Below, piece after piece: positions 1 to 7,875 of a stretch of DNA of 64,000 nt. The notes below the pieces were generated by a model, which searched no databases, had not been told where the DNA came from, and was given only the letters and a program-made list of their open reading frames with translations. Origin of the DNA: Francisella philomiragia subsp. philomiragia ATCC 25015. Its GTDB lineage: Bacteria; Pseudomonadota; Gammaproteobacteria; Francisellales; Francisellaceae. Location of the stretch: assembly GCF_000156715.1 (NCBI RefSeq), contig NZ_DS999311.1, positions 440,090 to 504,089 on the forward strand, written 5' to 3'. Position 1 is the first letter of the stretch, and each line of letters begins with the position of its first letter. The translations under genes were made by a program, and so were the position numbers.

Positions 1-30
1 TCGCGGGTTCGAGTCCCGTCCATTCCGCCA
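1..30 (+). tRNA. tRNA-Asp (GUC), 3' end only
   Basis: The first 30 bases fit the T arm and 3' acceptor strand of a tRNA: T stem GCGGG and CCCGT around the loop TTCGAGT, then acceptor strand CCATTCC, discriminator G and an encoded CCA. This end differs at only one base from the E. coli tRNA-Asp end as I remember it, and G is the discriminator expected for Asp. The anticodon lies outside the window, so the identity is inferred from the 3' half only. Confidence 0.8.
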
Positions 31-37
31 TATTCTC

Positions 38-110
38 ATTAAGGTCTAGTTCTTAAAACTCAGTTTTCCCCTTTTTACTTCTGATATCTTGATCTAGACC
101 TTAATTTTTT
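38..110 (+). terminator. terminator-like inverted repeat after tRNA-Asp
   Basis: A perfect 12-bp inverted repeat (ATTAAGGTCTAG at 38-49, CTAGACCTTAAT at 94-105) is followed by a run of T. The loop is long (44 bases), unusual for a simple intrinsic terminator, but the position just after the tRNA and the T tract fit transcript ending. Confidence 0.6.
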
Positions 111-349
111 GCCTTTTCTTTTAAAACAAATGAATAAAACGGTTTATTTAATCAGTATGTACCATAAAAAAACAGTAGTTATCCTCTTTGCTTGATACGC
201 GGATCTCTTAGATATTGGAGAAATTCTCACCTTAGTGAGAATGACTTGATAATTAAATCGGCAGTCTTTAAATTTGATAGTTTAAATCTATGTGTCTAAA
301 AGTTTTTTAGATAAACTCAACGCTTTTTAGTATTTAATGTTTTTATGCA
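111..349. other. intergenic stretch before trpR
   Basis: No gene is seen between the tRNA terminator and the trpR promoter. The only clear structure is a perfect 8-bp hairpin at 223-242 (ATTCTCAC, 4-base loop, GTGAGAAT) with no T tract after it. Its role is unknown. Confidence 0.5.
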
Positions 350-355
350 TATAAT
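326..355 (+). promoter_or_regulatory. probable trpR-trpEGD promoter
   Basis: A perfect -10 box TATAAT lies at 350-355, 66 bases before the trpR start, with only weak -35-like sequence (TTTAGT near 326-331). It predicts a transcript start near 361-363, directly beside the palindromes at 354-370 and 377-396. Confidence 0.5.
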
Positions 356-396
356 AACAAAAGTTGTTATATTTAATGTAATGATGTACCATTACA
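354..396. promoter_or_regulatory. candidate TrpR operator palindromes
   Basis: Two palindromes lie at and just after the predicted transcript start: ATAACAA-AAG-TTGTTAT at 354-370 (7-bp perfect arms) and a 20-bp near-palindrome at 377-396 starting TGTAATG and ending CATTACA (8 of 10 pairs match). Their place in front of the gene for the Trp repressor suggests autoregulation. Neither carries the ACTAGT core of the E. coli operator, so binding by this TrpR is inference. Confidence 0.45.
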
Positions 397-421
397 AAAT
401 TACATTAAAAATTATTTTTTT
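372..421 (+). promoter_or_regulatory. AT-rich hairpin and T tract directly before trpR
   Basis: An 11-bp perfect inverted repeat (TTTAATGTAAT at 372-382, ATTACATTAAA at 399-409) is followed by a T-rich tail ending at the trpR ATG. A second hairpin (378-383 with 390-395) overlaps it and cannot form at the same time. This could be a weak attenuator-like pair, but the stems hold few G-C pairs and no Trp-rich leader peptide is present. Confidence 0.3.
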
Positions 422-709
422 ATGAATTCAATTAATGGATGGCAACAATTAGTAAATATTTTATCTGAAACTTCAGATCCTAAAGATATTGATGTTATTT
501 GTGATTTTTTATTAACTAAAGAAGAAAAAGAACAATTAAGTAAAAGGGTATTATTAACTAAAGAACTAATAAAAAAAACTAAATCACAAAGAGATATATC
601 TAAAGAAATAGGTATAAGTATTTGTACAGTTACAAGATGTTCTAACGCCCTAAAAGATTGTTCTACAAGAGTAAAAGAAATATTCTCTGATAATATAAAA
701 GGTGATTAA
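422..709 (+). CDS. trpR: Trp operon repressor
   Basis: This 95-residue protein has the size and all-helical pattern of TrpR, the tryptophan-activated repressor. Residues about 40-50 match the conserved RV-x-EL region and residues 55-77 (SQRDISKEIG, then TVTRCSN) match the TrpR helix-turn-helix, where E. coli has SQRELKNELG and TITRGSN. It is the first gene of a unit with trpE, trpG and trpD, and its stop codon touches the trpE start, so it is probably co-transcribed and autoregulated. No Shine-Dalgarno sequence precedes the ATG, only a T tract, so translation may be low. In E. coli trpR is a separate gene; here it sits in the operon it should control. Confidence 0.93.
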   Translation: MNSINGWQQLVNILSETSDPKDIDVICDFLLTKEEKEQLSKRVLLTKELIKKTKSQRDISKEIGISICTVTRCSNALKDCSTRVKEIFSDNIKGD

Positions 710-2254
710 ATGTCAGTAAAAGAGCCAGAAAAATTTTTAGCTTCTCATATCTATAATTTAGATTATCAAGAAGATTTAAATAGATGTTTTGCTAATTTAT
801 GTACTAACAAAAAAAATACTATATTGTTAGAATCAGCAGAAATAGATACAAAAGATAAACTCAAAAGTATTTTGGTACTAAATAGTGCCTTGCGTATAGC
901 TTGTATTGAAAATAGAGTTTTTATGAAACCATTATCCAAAAATGGTGAATATGCCCTAAAAGAGATACAAAAAAACATCAAAGAAGGTGTTGAATATATA
1001 TATGATAACAAACAATTAATATTAACTTTTAAATCAATAAAAGATTATCAATTCAATGAACATCAAAAATTAAAAAAACAGTCAGTTTTTGATGCTTTAA
1101 GAATTATAAAAGATAGTTTTGAAATATATAATGAATTTAGTATTTTTTTGGCTGGTTTATTTGCTTATGATGTTGTTGGTAGTTTTGAAGAAATAGGTCA
1201 AGTAAAACGTAAGAATAAATGTCCAGACTATGTATTTTATCTAGCTGATACAATACTTGTAAGTGACCATCAAGAAAAAAATACGTTTATACAAGTTAAT
1301 AGCTTTGGACATCAAACAATATCAGATCTAGAGGATAGTGTTGCTGTAATTAAGCAAAATATAAATAATGATATAGAGTTAAAAGTTGAAAAATTTAGCA
1401 ATTTAGAACCTAAAGAATCAATAAATGATAGAGATTTTTGTAGTGTAGTAGATAAACTAAAATCACATATTATAGATGGTGATATATTCCAAGTTGTACC
1501 TTCAAGAAGTTTCTTTTTGCCATGTCAAAATTCTTTGGAAGTTTATAAAGAGCTTAAGCGTACAAATCCTAGTCCGTATATGTTTTATATGCAAGATGAA
1601 GATTTTATTATTTTTGGAGCATCGCCAGAAAGTGCCTTAAAGTATAAAAAATCTACGAATCAAGTAGAGATATATCCTATAGCAGGCACACGTAGAAGAG
1701 CAAAAAATCCAGATGGTAGTATTAATACAGATTTAGATAGTAGGATTGAGCTAGAGCTTAGATTAGATGCTAAAGAAAATGCCGAACACATGATGTTAGT
1801 AGATTTGGCACGTAATGATGTTGCAAGGATATCGAAAACTGGTACTCGCTATGTTGCTGATCTTTTAAAGGTTGATAGATATAGTCATGTTATGCATTTG
1901 GTCTCTAGAGTAGTAGGTCAACTTGCTGATGATTTGGATGCTTTGCATGCTTATCAGGCTTCTATGAATATGGGTACATTAACAGGTGCACCAAAAATAA
2001 AAGCAATGCAGTTAATATCAGCAGTTGAAAAACAGACTAGAGGTGGATATGGCGGAGCTATTGGTTACTTTAATGGGTATGGTGATTTAGATAGTTGCAT
2101 AGTTATACGTTCTGCATATGTTGAAGATGAAATAGCAGAGGTTCAAGCAGGTGCAGGTGTAGTATTGGATTCTATACCTATAGCAGAAGCTGATGAAACT
2201 AGAACAAAAGCACAAGCTGTAATATCAGCTATCAAAAATGTACATGGAGTGTAG
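710..2254 (+). CDS. trpE: anthranilate synthase component I
   Basis: Makes anthranilate from chorismate with ammonia supplied by TrpG, the first step of tryptophan synthesis in the cytosol. The 514 residues show the usual N-terminal regulatory part and a C-terminal chorismate-binding domain with VVPSRSF (near 262-268), PIAGTRRR (323-330), the metal-binding ELELRLDAKENAEHMMLVD stretch and GTLTGAPK. The start follows the trpR stop with no gap and has an AAGGTGA ribosome site inside the trpR end. The AGTRRR segment favours TrpE over aminodeoxychorismate synthase PabB, as do trpG and trpD next to it. Confidence 0.96.
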   Translation: MSVKEPEKFLASHIYNLDYQEDLNRCFANLCTNKKNTILLESAEIDTKDKLKSILVLNSALRIACIENRVFMKPLSKNGEYALKEIQKNIKEGVEYIYDNKQLILTFKSIKDYQFNEHQKLKKQSVFDALRIIKDSFEIYNEFSIFLAGLFAYDVVGSFEEIGQVKRKNKCPDYVFYLADTILVSDHQEKNTFIQVNSFGHQTISDLEDSVAVIKQNINNDIELKVEKFSNLEPKESINDRDFCSVVDKLKSHIIDGDIFQVVPSRSFFLPCQNSLEVYKELKRTNPSPYMFYMQDEDFIIFGASPESALKYKKSTNQVEIYPIAGTRRRAKNPDGSINTDLDSRIELELRLDAKENAEHMMLVDLARNDVARISKTGTRYVADLLKVDRYSHVMHLVSRVVGQLADDLDALHAYQASMNMGTLTGAPKIKAMQLISAVEKQTRGGYGGAIGYFNGYGDLDSCIVIRSAYVEDEIAEVQAGAGVVLDSIPIAEADETRTKAQAVISAIKNVHGV

Positions 2255-2257
2255 TTA

Positions 2258-2836
2258 ATGGCTAATATTATATTTATAGATAATTTTGATTCATTTTCTT
2301 ATAACTTGGTGGATGAATTTAGAGTTCTAGGAAATAATGTCGAAGTATTTAGAAATAACTTATATCTAGAAGTTCTTTTGGATAAAATTAACTCAACTGA
2401 TAATCCCATAGTTGTGATATCGCCTGGTCCTGGTAACCCTGCAAGTGCAGGATGTATAGTTGATCTTATATCAGTTATTAAAGGTAAGATACCAATTATA
2501 GGAATATGTTTAGGTCATCAAGCTATAGTTGAAGCTTATGGTGGTATAGTATCTCATGCTAACGAAATTGTTCATGGTAAAACTGCTAAAGTTAAATTTA
2601 TAAAGCATGGTATTTTTGAGGGTTTGGAATCACCATTGAGTGTGGCTAGGTATCATTCTTTAGTAGCTATTAAAGTACCAACTGGCCTAGAAACTGTAGC
2701 GGAAGTTAATGACTTGGTAATGGCTGTAGTAGATGATAAAAATAAGGTCTGTGGTTTACAATTTCATCCTGAATCAATAATGACTATACATGGCTCTAAA
2801 CTCTTAGATAATATAGTTAGATGGGTGCAGCAATGA
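2258..2836 (+). CDS. trpG: anthranilate synthase component II (glutamine amidotransferase)
   Basis: Class I glutamine amidotransferase that passes ammonia to TrpE. At 192 residues it has the PGPGNP oxyanion segment (56-61), nucleophile Cys84 in GICLGHQAI, and the His170/Glu172 pair in LQFHPES. It begins 3 bases after trpE stops and its stop overlaps the trpD start, typical of translational coupling. It is a stand-alone subunit, not fused to TrpD as in E. coli. It may also serve PabB, as in other bacteria with a single such subunit; that cannot be judged here. Confidence 0.95.
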   Translation: MANIIFIDNFDSFSYNLVDEFRVLGNNVEVFRNNLYLEVLLDKINSTDNPIVVISPGPGNPASAGCIVDLISVIKGKIPIIGICLGHQAIVEAYGGIVSHANEIVHGKTAKVKFIKHGIFEGLESPLSVARYHSLVAIKVPTGLETVAEVNDLVMAVVDDKNKVCGLQFHPESIMTIHGSKLLDNIVRWVQQ

Positions 2837-3843
2837 TTAGTTTAAGAGATATCGTAGAAAAATTATTTAATTCAGAAGATCTTAATTATGAAGAAAGTTA
2901 TCAGCTTTTTGATTATTTTATCAAAGGTCAAATAGAGTTACCTTTACAAACTAGTATATTAATAGCTCTTAAACTAAAACAAGAAACTTCGATAGAAATA
3001 GCAGCCGCAGTAGAAGCTCTACTTGATAATACAAAAGAGTTCCCAAAAATAAATGGAGATTTAGCTGGAATAGTTGGTACTGGTGGAGATGGGCTTAATA
3101 CTATTAATATTTCTACAACAGCTGCGATTGTTGCAGCGGCAGCTGGTTATAAGGTTGCTAAACATGGTGGTCGCAGTGTATCAAGTAAATCAGGTTCTTT
3201 TGATCTTTTAGAATCTTTTGGTATCAATATAGAATTATCACCAGAGCAAACAAAAGAATGTTTAGAGCTATATAATCTTGGATTTTTATTTGCGCCATTT
3301 TATAGTGAGGGCTTTAGACACATAAAAGAGGCTAGAACTATCTTAAAAACTAGGACTATTTTTAATATTTTAGGACCTTTGATAAATCCAGCTAGACCAA
3401 ATAAGGTTGTGATAGGAGTTTACTCAAAAGATTTAATTTTGCCAATGGCAAAAACTCTAATTAATCTTGGAATTGATAGAGCAGTTGTAGTATACGGTAG
3501 TGGCTTAGATGAAGTAGCAATACATGATGATACTTATGTCGCTGAAATACAAAATAATCAGATAACGGAATATAAAGTTTCTCCTGTAGACTTTGGTATA
3601 GATATATATGCAATCAAAGATCTTGAAGGTGGCTTACCAGAGCATAATAGAGAGATTATAAAGCAAATACTTCAAGGTAAGGGTAAACAAGCGCATAATG
3701 CTGCGGTTGCTGTAAATGTAGCTATGCTTATGAAGCTTTATGGTAAAGATAATCTAAAGCAAAATACTCAAGAAATATTAGAGCTTATAAAATCAGGCAA
3801 ATGTTTTGATACATTACAACAAGTTATAAATCATGGTAAATGA
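2833..3843 (+). CDS. trpD: anthranilate phosphoribosyltransferase
   Basis: Joins anthranilate to phosphoribosyl pyrophosphate. The protein carries the GTGGD phosphate-binding motif (82-86), the [13 protein letters not shown] segment (110-122) and the [15 protein letters not shown] stretch, and its 336 residues are normal for the family. I chose ATG 2833, which overlaps the trpG stop as ATGA. An in-frame ATG at 2821 would add four residues and a longer overlap. It is the last trp gene of this unit; the next pathway gene, trpCF, lies 2.5 kb downstream. Confidence 0.95.
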   Translation: MISLRDIVEKLFNSEDLNYEESYQLFDYFIKGQIELPLQTSILIALKLKQETSIEIAAAVEALLDNTKEFPKINGDLAGIVGTGGDGLNTINISTTAAIVAAAAGYKVAKHGGRSVSSKSGSFDLLESFGINIELSPEQTKECLELYNLGFLFAPFYSEGFRHIKEARTILKTRTIFNILGPLINPARPNKVVIGVYSKDLILPMAKTLINLGIDRAVVVYGSGLDEVAIHDDTYVAEIQNNQITEYKVSPVDFGIDIYAIKDLEGGLPEHNREIIKQILQGKGKQAHNAAVAVNVAMLMKLYGKDNLKQNTQEILELIKSGKCFDTLQQVINHGK

Positions 3844-3844
3844 A

Positions 3845-5188
3845 ATGAAAAAATTAGGAATTTGTATATTAGGAGTATTAATGATGAGCTCTGGATATAC
3901 TTGTACAGTTTTTATTAAAAATAATGGTAAAAATAATTATGTTTTTGCTAAAAGTAGAGATGTAACTTTTGATAGATATGATTCAACATATTATTTCTTA
4001 AGGCAATAAAATGTAGTTTTTCATGCACCAAAAAAAGGTTATAAATATATTTCTTTACAATATAGCCAATCTCAACCAGATCCAAACATTTTCTCTACAG
4101 GAACAAATGAAAAAAATTTGTCTATGAGTTATAACTATGATAGTTCACAGTTAGGAAGTACAGGCGATAATTTATCTGAATATACTCCTTCTATTATAAA
4201 TATGGCTAATAAGTTTAATAGATATTTAATTAGTAACGCTGCTACATTAAAGGATGTAAATAAAATAATTAAACAAGCTGTTTATAATTTTAATAATAAA
4301 AGTACTGAACAAGAGCCTTTTGCTGTTCCTATGTTATTATCATTTGCGCAACATAATAAAAATAAAAAAGATATTTATGAAGTTGTAGAGATAGTAATAT
4401 CAAATCCTAATATTGTAAAAGAAACATACTTTAAATCATTAAAAATAAGTGGTTATCAAGATTTTCAGGAAAATAAGAAGTGCGTAAGTATTTTGAATAA
4501 TATGTATGGTAAAGGATTTAATAAAGACATAGTAAATATTTATAATAATGTATTTATGTCTAATCAATTTATTTGTAGTTACATTGGAAGAACAAGCTTT
4601 AAAAATAATTATTCAAATTTGGCAAGTTATTACTTTGCAGATCAAGTTGCTAAATTGACAGCATATAATAACTTACAACTTGATTATAAAATTAAAAAAT
4701 CGAATGATTATCTAATTGAAACTAACTCTATAACCTCTATAGATTTACAAAAACATACATATTTTGTTCCCCCAGAATCTATATCTCGTTATGATTCTTT
4801 AGATACTTTGCTCAAAAATTCAGAGCAAATATCAAAATTGGTTAATGATAAAAATGGATACTCTAGAGAGTTAGCTATTATGTTCTTAAATTATATATAT
4901 AATCCAAGTAAATATGATTTAGATGGCTATACTATGTCATCTAATATGGCTGTTTCTAGAGAAAGTAGTAGAGCAAAATATGTTGTTAGTTTTATTAAAG
5001 ACAATACCACAGGAAGAGAAGTTCCATATATATTTGTTGAAATTACTTCTCCAGCACAACCGTACAATAGAGCTACTATAAAACTAAATAAATGCTTTTG
5101 GGAAGAGCATAAAAATAATGATATTATTGTTGATAAAGATGAATTTTATTATAAATATCATAAGATGTATCAAAATTATAATGGATAA
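3845..5188 (+). pseudogene. Ntn-hydrolase (peptidase C69-like), broken by in-frame stop
   Basis: Reading from ATG 3845, one base after trpD ends, gives a signal peptide ending YT and then Cys20-Thr-Val, followed about 20 residues later by KSRD. That is the pattern of Ntn hydrolases of the C69 dipeptidase/choloylglycine-hydrolase group, in which cleavage exposes an N-terminal Cys nucleophile. At 4007-4009 a TAA interrupts the frame after 54 codons, and the same frame then runs open to 5188 for about 392 more codons. One base change would restore a 448-residue protein. The downstream piece lacks signal and nucleophile, so it is probably inactive even if started at TTG 4118. The family call rests on short motifs (also TNEKNLSMS). 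Confidence 0.75.
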
Positions 5189-5193
5189 TAATC

Positions 5194-5880
5194 ATGAAAA
5201 AAATAATATATAGTTTATCGATATTATCTTGTAGTTTAGGTTTTTCAGCTGATAGTGATACTAAATATCAAAAAGCCGTATTTGCAGGTGGCTGCTTTTG
5301 GTGTTTGGAATCAGATTTTGAATATATGCAAAAACATCAAGATTTAAGCCATGATGGTATTATAAAGGTTATTTCTGGTTATGATGGTGGTTTGCAAAAA
5401 GATCCTACTTACAAAACAGTATCTGCAGGTATTACAAACTACAAAGAATCAGTAGAGGTTGTATATGATCCTACTAAAATTAGTTATCAAGATTTAGTAG
5501 AGTATTTTTATCGTCGTATAGATCCTACAGATTCTAAAGGACAGTTTTGTGATAAAGGCGAGCAGTATCAATCAGCTATATATTATAGCGATGATAAACA
5601 AAAACAAGTTGCTGAAGATGTTACTAAAAAATTAAAAGCAGAATTTAAAAAGCATAATCAAACTGTATATACCCAAATTTTACCATCTACACATTTTTAT
5701 AAAGCCGAAAGTTATCATCAAGATTATCATCATAAAAACCCTAAAAGATATTGCTATTATCGTACAGGATGTGGTCGTGATGTAACAGTGAATAAAGTTT
5801 GGCAAAATATAGATTGGAAATATAGTAATATAACACCTTTTAATATACCATCTAGCTATGCAGAATGTTTAACAAGATAG
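5194..5880 (+). CDS. msrA: exported peptide methionine sulfoxide reductase A
   Basis: Reduces methionine S-sulfoxide in proteins. A signal peptide (about residues 1-19) precedes the MsrA domain, whose GCFWC motif at 33-37 holds the catalytic Cys34; YHQDYHHKNP near the end is also typical. An exported MsrA would repair envelope proteins. The 228 residues exceed a cytosolic MsrA by the leader and a C-terminal tail. A Cys in the leader (Ser-Leu-Ser-Cys context) makes a lipoprotein form possible but the lipobox is poor. It starts 5 bases after the broken Ntn-hydrolase gene. Confidence 0.93.
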   Translation: MKKIIYSLSILSCSLGFSADSDTKYQKAVFAGGCFWCLESDFEYMQKHQDLSHDGIIKVISGYDGGLQKDPTYKTVSAGITNYKESVEVVYDPTKISYQDLVEYFYRRIDPTDSKGQFCDKGEQYQSAIYYSDDKQKQVAEDVTKKLKAEFKKHNQTVYTQILPSTHFYKAESYHQDYHHKNPKRYCYYRTGCGRDVTVNKVWQNIDWKYSNITPFNIPSSYAECLTR

Positions 5881-5884
5881 TAAA

Positions 5885-6298
5885 ATGAAAGTAGTAGGTG
5901 TAGCATCAAAAGTTTCTAATGATAGGGAAGATTTACTTGAAGAAGCTTGGGAGCTTTTCTTTAATAGTGAAGTATTAGAATATCTTAATGGTCAAAATAT
6001 ATCTCAGGATATAATATCTGTTTATTATGGCTATGAAGGCGATCATACGGCTCCATATACTCTTTTGATAGGTTATGAGGTGGCTGAGTCTTTTGAGGTA
6101 CCAACAGGGTTAAATTCTGTGCAAATTGAGCTTAACCATCAAACGCACCGTGTTGAAGGCGAGCTACCTGATGCTATTATTGATAAATGGCAACAAATTT
6201 GGGCAGATAATTCTAAAAAGAGAGCTTATAAAGCAGATTTTGATAGATATAATCCTATTGAAGATTATGCTGAAGTTAATGTCGAATATCTAAAATAA
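5885..6298 (+). CDS. GyrI-like/AraC effector-binding-domain protein
   Basis: A 137-residue stand-alone domain resembling the effector-binding (GyrI-like) fold: a central YYGYEGDHTAPYTLLIGYEV strand region and a C-terminal ELPDAIIDKWQQIW then AYKADFDRY segment are typical of the YdeE-type branch. Relatives bind small molecules or other proteins; no enzyme motif is visible and there is no DNA-binding domain. It starts 4 bases after msrA and is likely co-transcribed. Its ligand is unknown. Confidence 0.7.
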   Translation: MKVVGVASKVSNDREDLLEEAWELFFNSEVLEYLNGQNISQDIISVYYGYEGDHTAPYTLLIGYEVAESFEVPTGLNSVQIELNHQTHRVEGELPDAIIDKWQQIWADNSKKRAYKADFDRYNPIEDYAEVNVEYLK

Positions 6299-6390
6299 AT
6301 AAGCTTCAAATCAACAAAGTACAGAAAAATTCAACTTTTATTGTTTTTTCGTTTAAAATACTTGATAAAATTATATAAATAATAAGTATT

Positions 6391-7752
6391 ATGGAAACTA
6401 TATTAGCTAAGATAGTTGAAGCAAAAAGAAATTGGCTTTTTGCAAAAAAAAGATTATTTCCACTAGATGTATTCAAAAAAGAAATTATAAAAACAGATAG
6501 AGATTTTTATCAGGCTTTAGAATCAGACAAAGCAGTATTTATTCTAGAGTGCAAAAAAGGATCTCCTTCTAAAGGAGTTATCCGTAAAAAATTTGATCTA
6601 AATGAAATAGCAGCAGTATATAAAAATTACGCAAATGTAATATCTGTACTTACAGATGAAGAATTTTTTATGGGTAACTTTGCAAATTTAGGAATTGTTA
6701 GAAATCAAGTTTCTCAACCTGTGCTTTGTAAAGATTTTATGATAGATGAATATCAAGTATATTTAGCTAGATACTATCAAGCTGATGCAATTCTATTGAT
6801 GCTTTCAGTGCTAGATGATACTGAGTACAAAAAACTAGCAAAATTAGCTCATCGTTTTGGTATGGGGGTACTTACAGAAGTAAGTAATGAAGAAGAACTT
6901 CAACGAGCAATAAAACTAAAAGCAAAAGTAATTGGGATTAATAATCGCAATCTTAGAGACCTTTCTATAAATCTAAACACTACTCGCCTATTAGCGCCAA
7001 AAATACCTAAAGGAACAATAGTTATTTCAGAATCAGGAATTTATAAAAATCAAGAAATCCGTGATTTAAGAAATTATGTTAATGGCTTTTTGATAGGTAG
7101 TTCTATTATGAGTGAACGCAATCTAGAACTTGCAGTTAGAAAGCTTGTATATGGTTTTAATAAGGTTTGTGGTCTTACTTCTGTAGAAAATGCGCAAAAA
7201 GCATATAATGCGGGAGCGGTGTATGGAGGATTTATATTTGTAGAGAAATCTCCTCGCTGTGTAGATTTTGCCATGGCAAAACAAATAACTAAAAAAGTTA
7301 GATTAAACTATGTAGGTGTATTTGCTAATGCTAGTATTGAAGATGTTGTAAATACTGCCTATGGTTTGAAACTTAGTGCAGTGCAGTTACATGGTGACGA
7401 AAATCAAGAATATATAGATGCACTAAAATCAAAACTACATAGAAACTGTCAGATATGGAAAGCTTATGGAATTGACAAAACTGTACCAGAGTTTTTTGCT
7501 AATGTAGATTATCACTTATTGGATGCTCAAGTAGATGGTAAATCAGGTGGTACTGGTAAAGCTTTTGATTGGAGTCTTATTAAAGATAGGAAAAATATAA
7601 TACTTGCTGGTGGTCTGAATCCTAAAAATATAGCAAAAGCAATAGAGCTAAGATGTTCTGCTTATGATATTAATTCAGGTGTAGAATCTGAGCCAGGACA
7701 AAAAGATCAGCAGAAATTAAAAGAAGTTTTTGAGGTTATAAGAGACTACTAG
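6391..7752 (+). CDS. trpCF: bifunctional indole-3-glycerol-phosphate synthase / phosphoribosylanthranilate isomerase
   Basis: Fusion of two TIM barrels for consecutive steps of tryptophan synthesis. The N-terminal IGPS half (1 to about 250) has Glu53 and Lys55 in ECKKGSPSKG, GINNRNLRDL and VISESG. The C-terminal PRAI half has catalytic Cys260 in KVCGLT, VQLHGDE, Asp378 in LLDAQVDGKSGGTG, LAGGLNP and YDINSGVE. The order TrpC-TrpF is the one found in E. coli. A 92-base AT-rich gap separates it from the upstream gene, with TAAAAT at 6354-6359 as a possible -10 box, so it may have its own promoter. Confidence 0.95.
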   Translation: METILAKIVEAKRNWLFAKKRLFPLDVFKKEIIKTDRDFYQALESDKAVFILECKKGSPSKGVIRKKFDLNEIAAVYKNYANVISVLTDEEFFMGNFANLGIVRNQVSQPVLCKDFMIDEYQVYLARYYQADAILLMLSVLDDTEYKKLAKLAHRFGMGVLTEVSNEEELQRAIKLKAKVIGINNRNLRDLSINLNTTRLLAPKIPKGTIVISESGIYKNQEIRDLRNYVNGFLIGSSIMSERNLELAVRKLVYGFNKVCGLTSVENAQKAYNAGAVYGGFIFVEKSPRCVDFAMAKQITKKVRLNYVGVFANASIEDVVNTAYGLKLSAVQLHGDENQEYIDALKSKLHRNCQIWKAYGIDKTVPEFFANVDYHLLDAQVDGKSGGTGKAFDWSLIKDRKNIILAGGLNPKNIAKAIELRCSAYDINSGVESEPGQKDQQKLKEVFEVIRDY

Positions 7753-7875
7753 CATCTTATTTCACACTTTATTTTAACTTATAAGTATTAAAAGTAATTC
7801 ATAGTTAGTATATATAATTGCATCAATATTTAGCTACTGCTATTCTAAATAAAAATATCTAATATTACCCTAACT

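Noticed and set aside
345..425. 26-codon open frame in the trp leader, overlapping the trpR start
   Set aside because: It contains no Trp codon, has no ribosome site and begins upstream of the predicted transcript start, so it is not an attenuator leader peptide.
4118..5188. Treating the TTG-started downstream piece as an intact gene
   Set aside because: The same frame continues upstream across a single TAA to a signal peptide and nucleophile Cys, one base after trpD, so the piece is the remainder of a broken gene.
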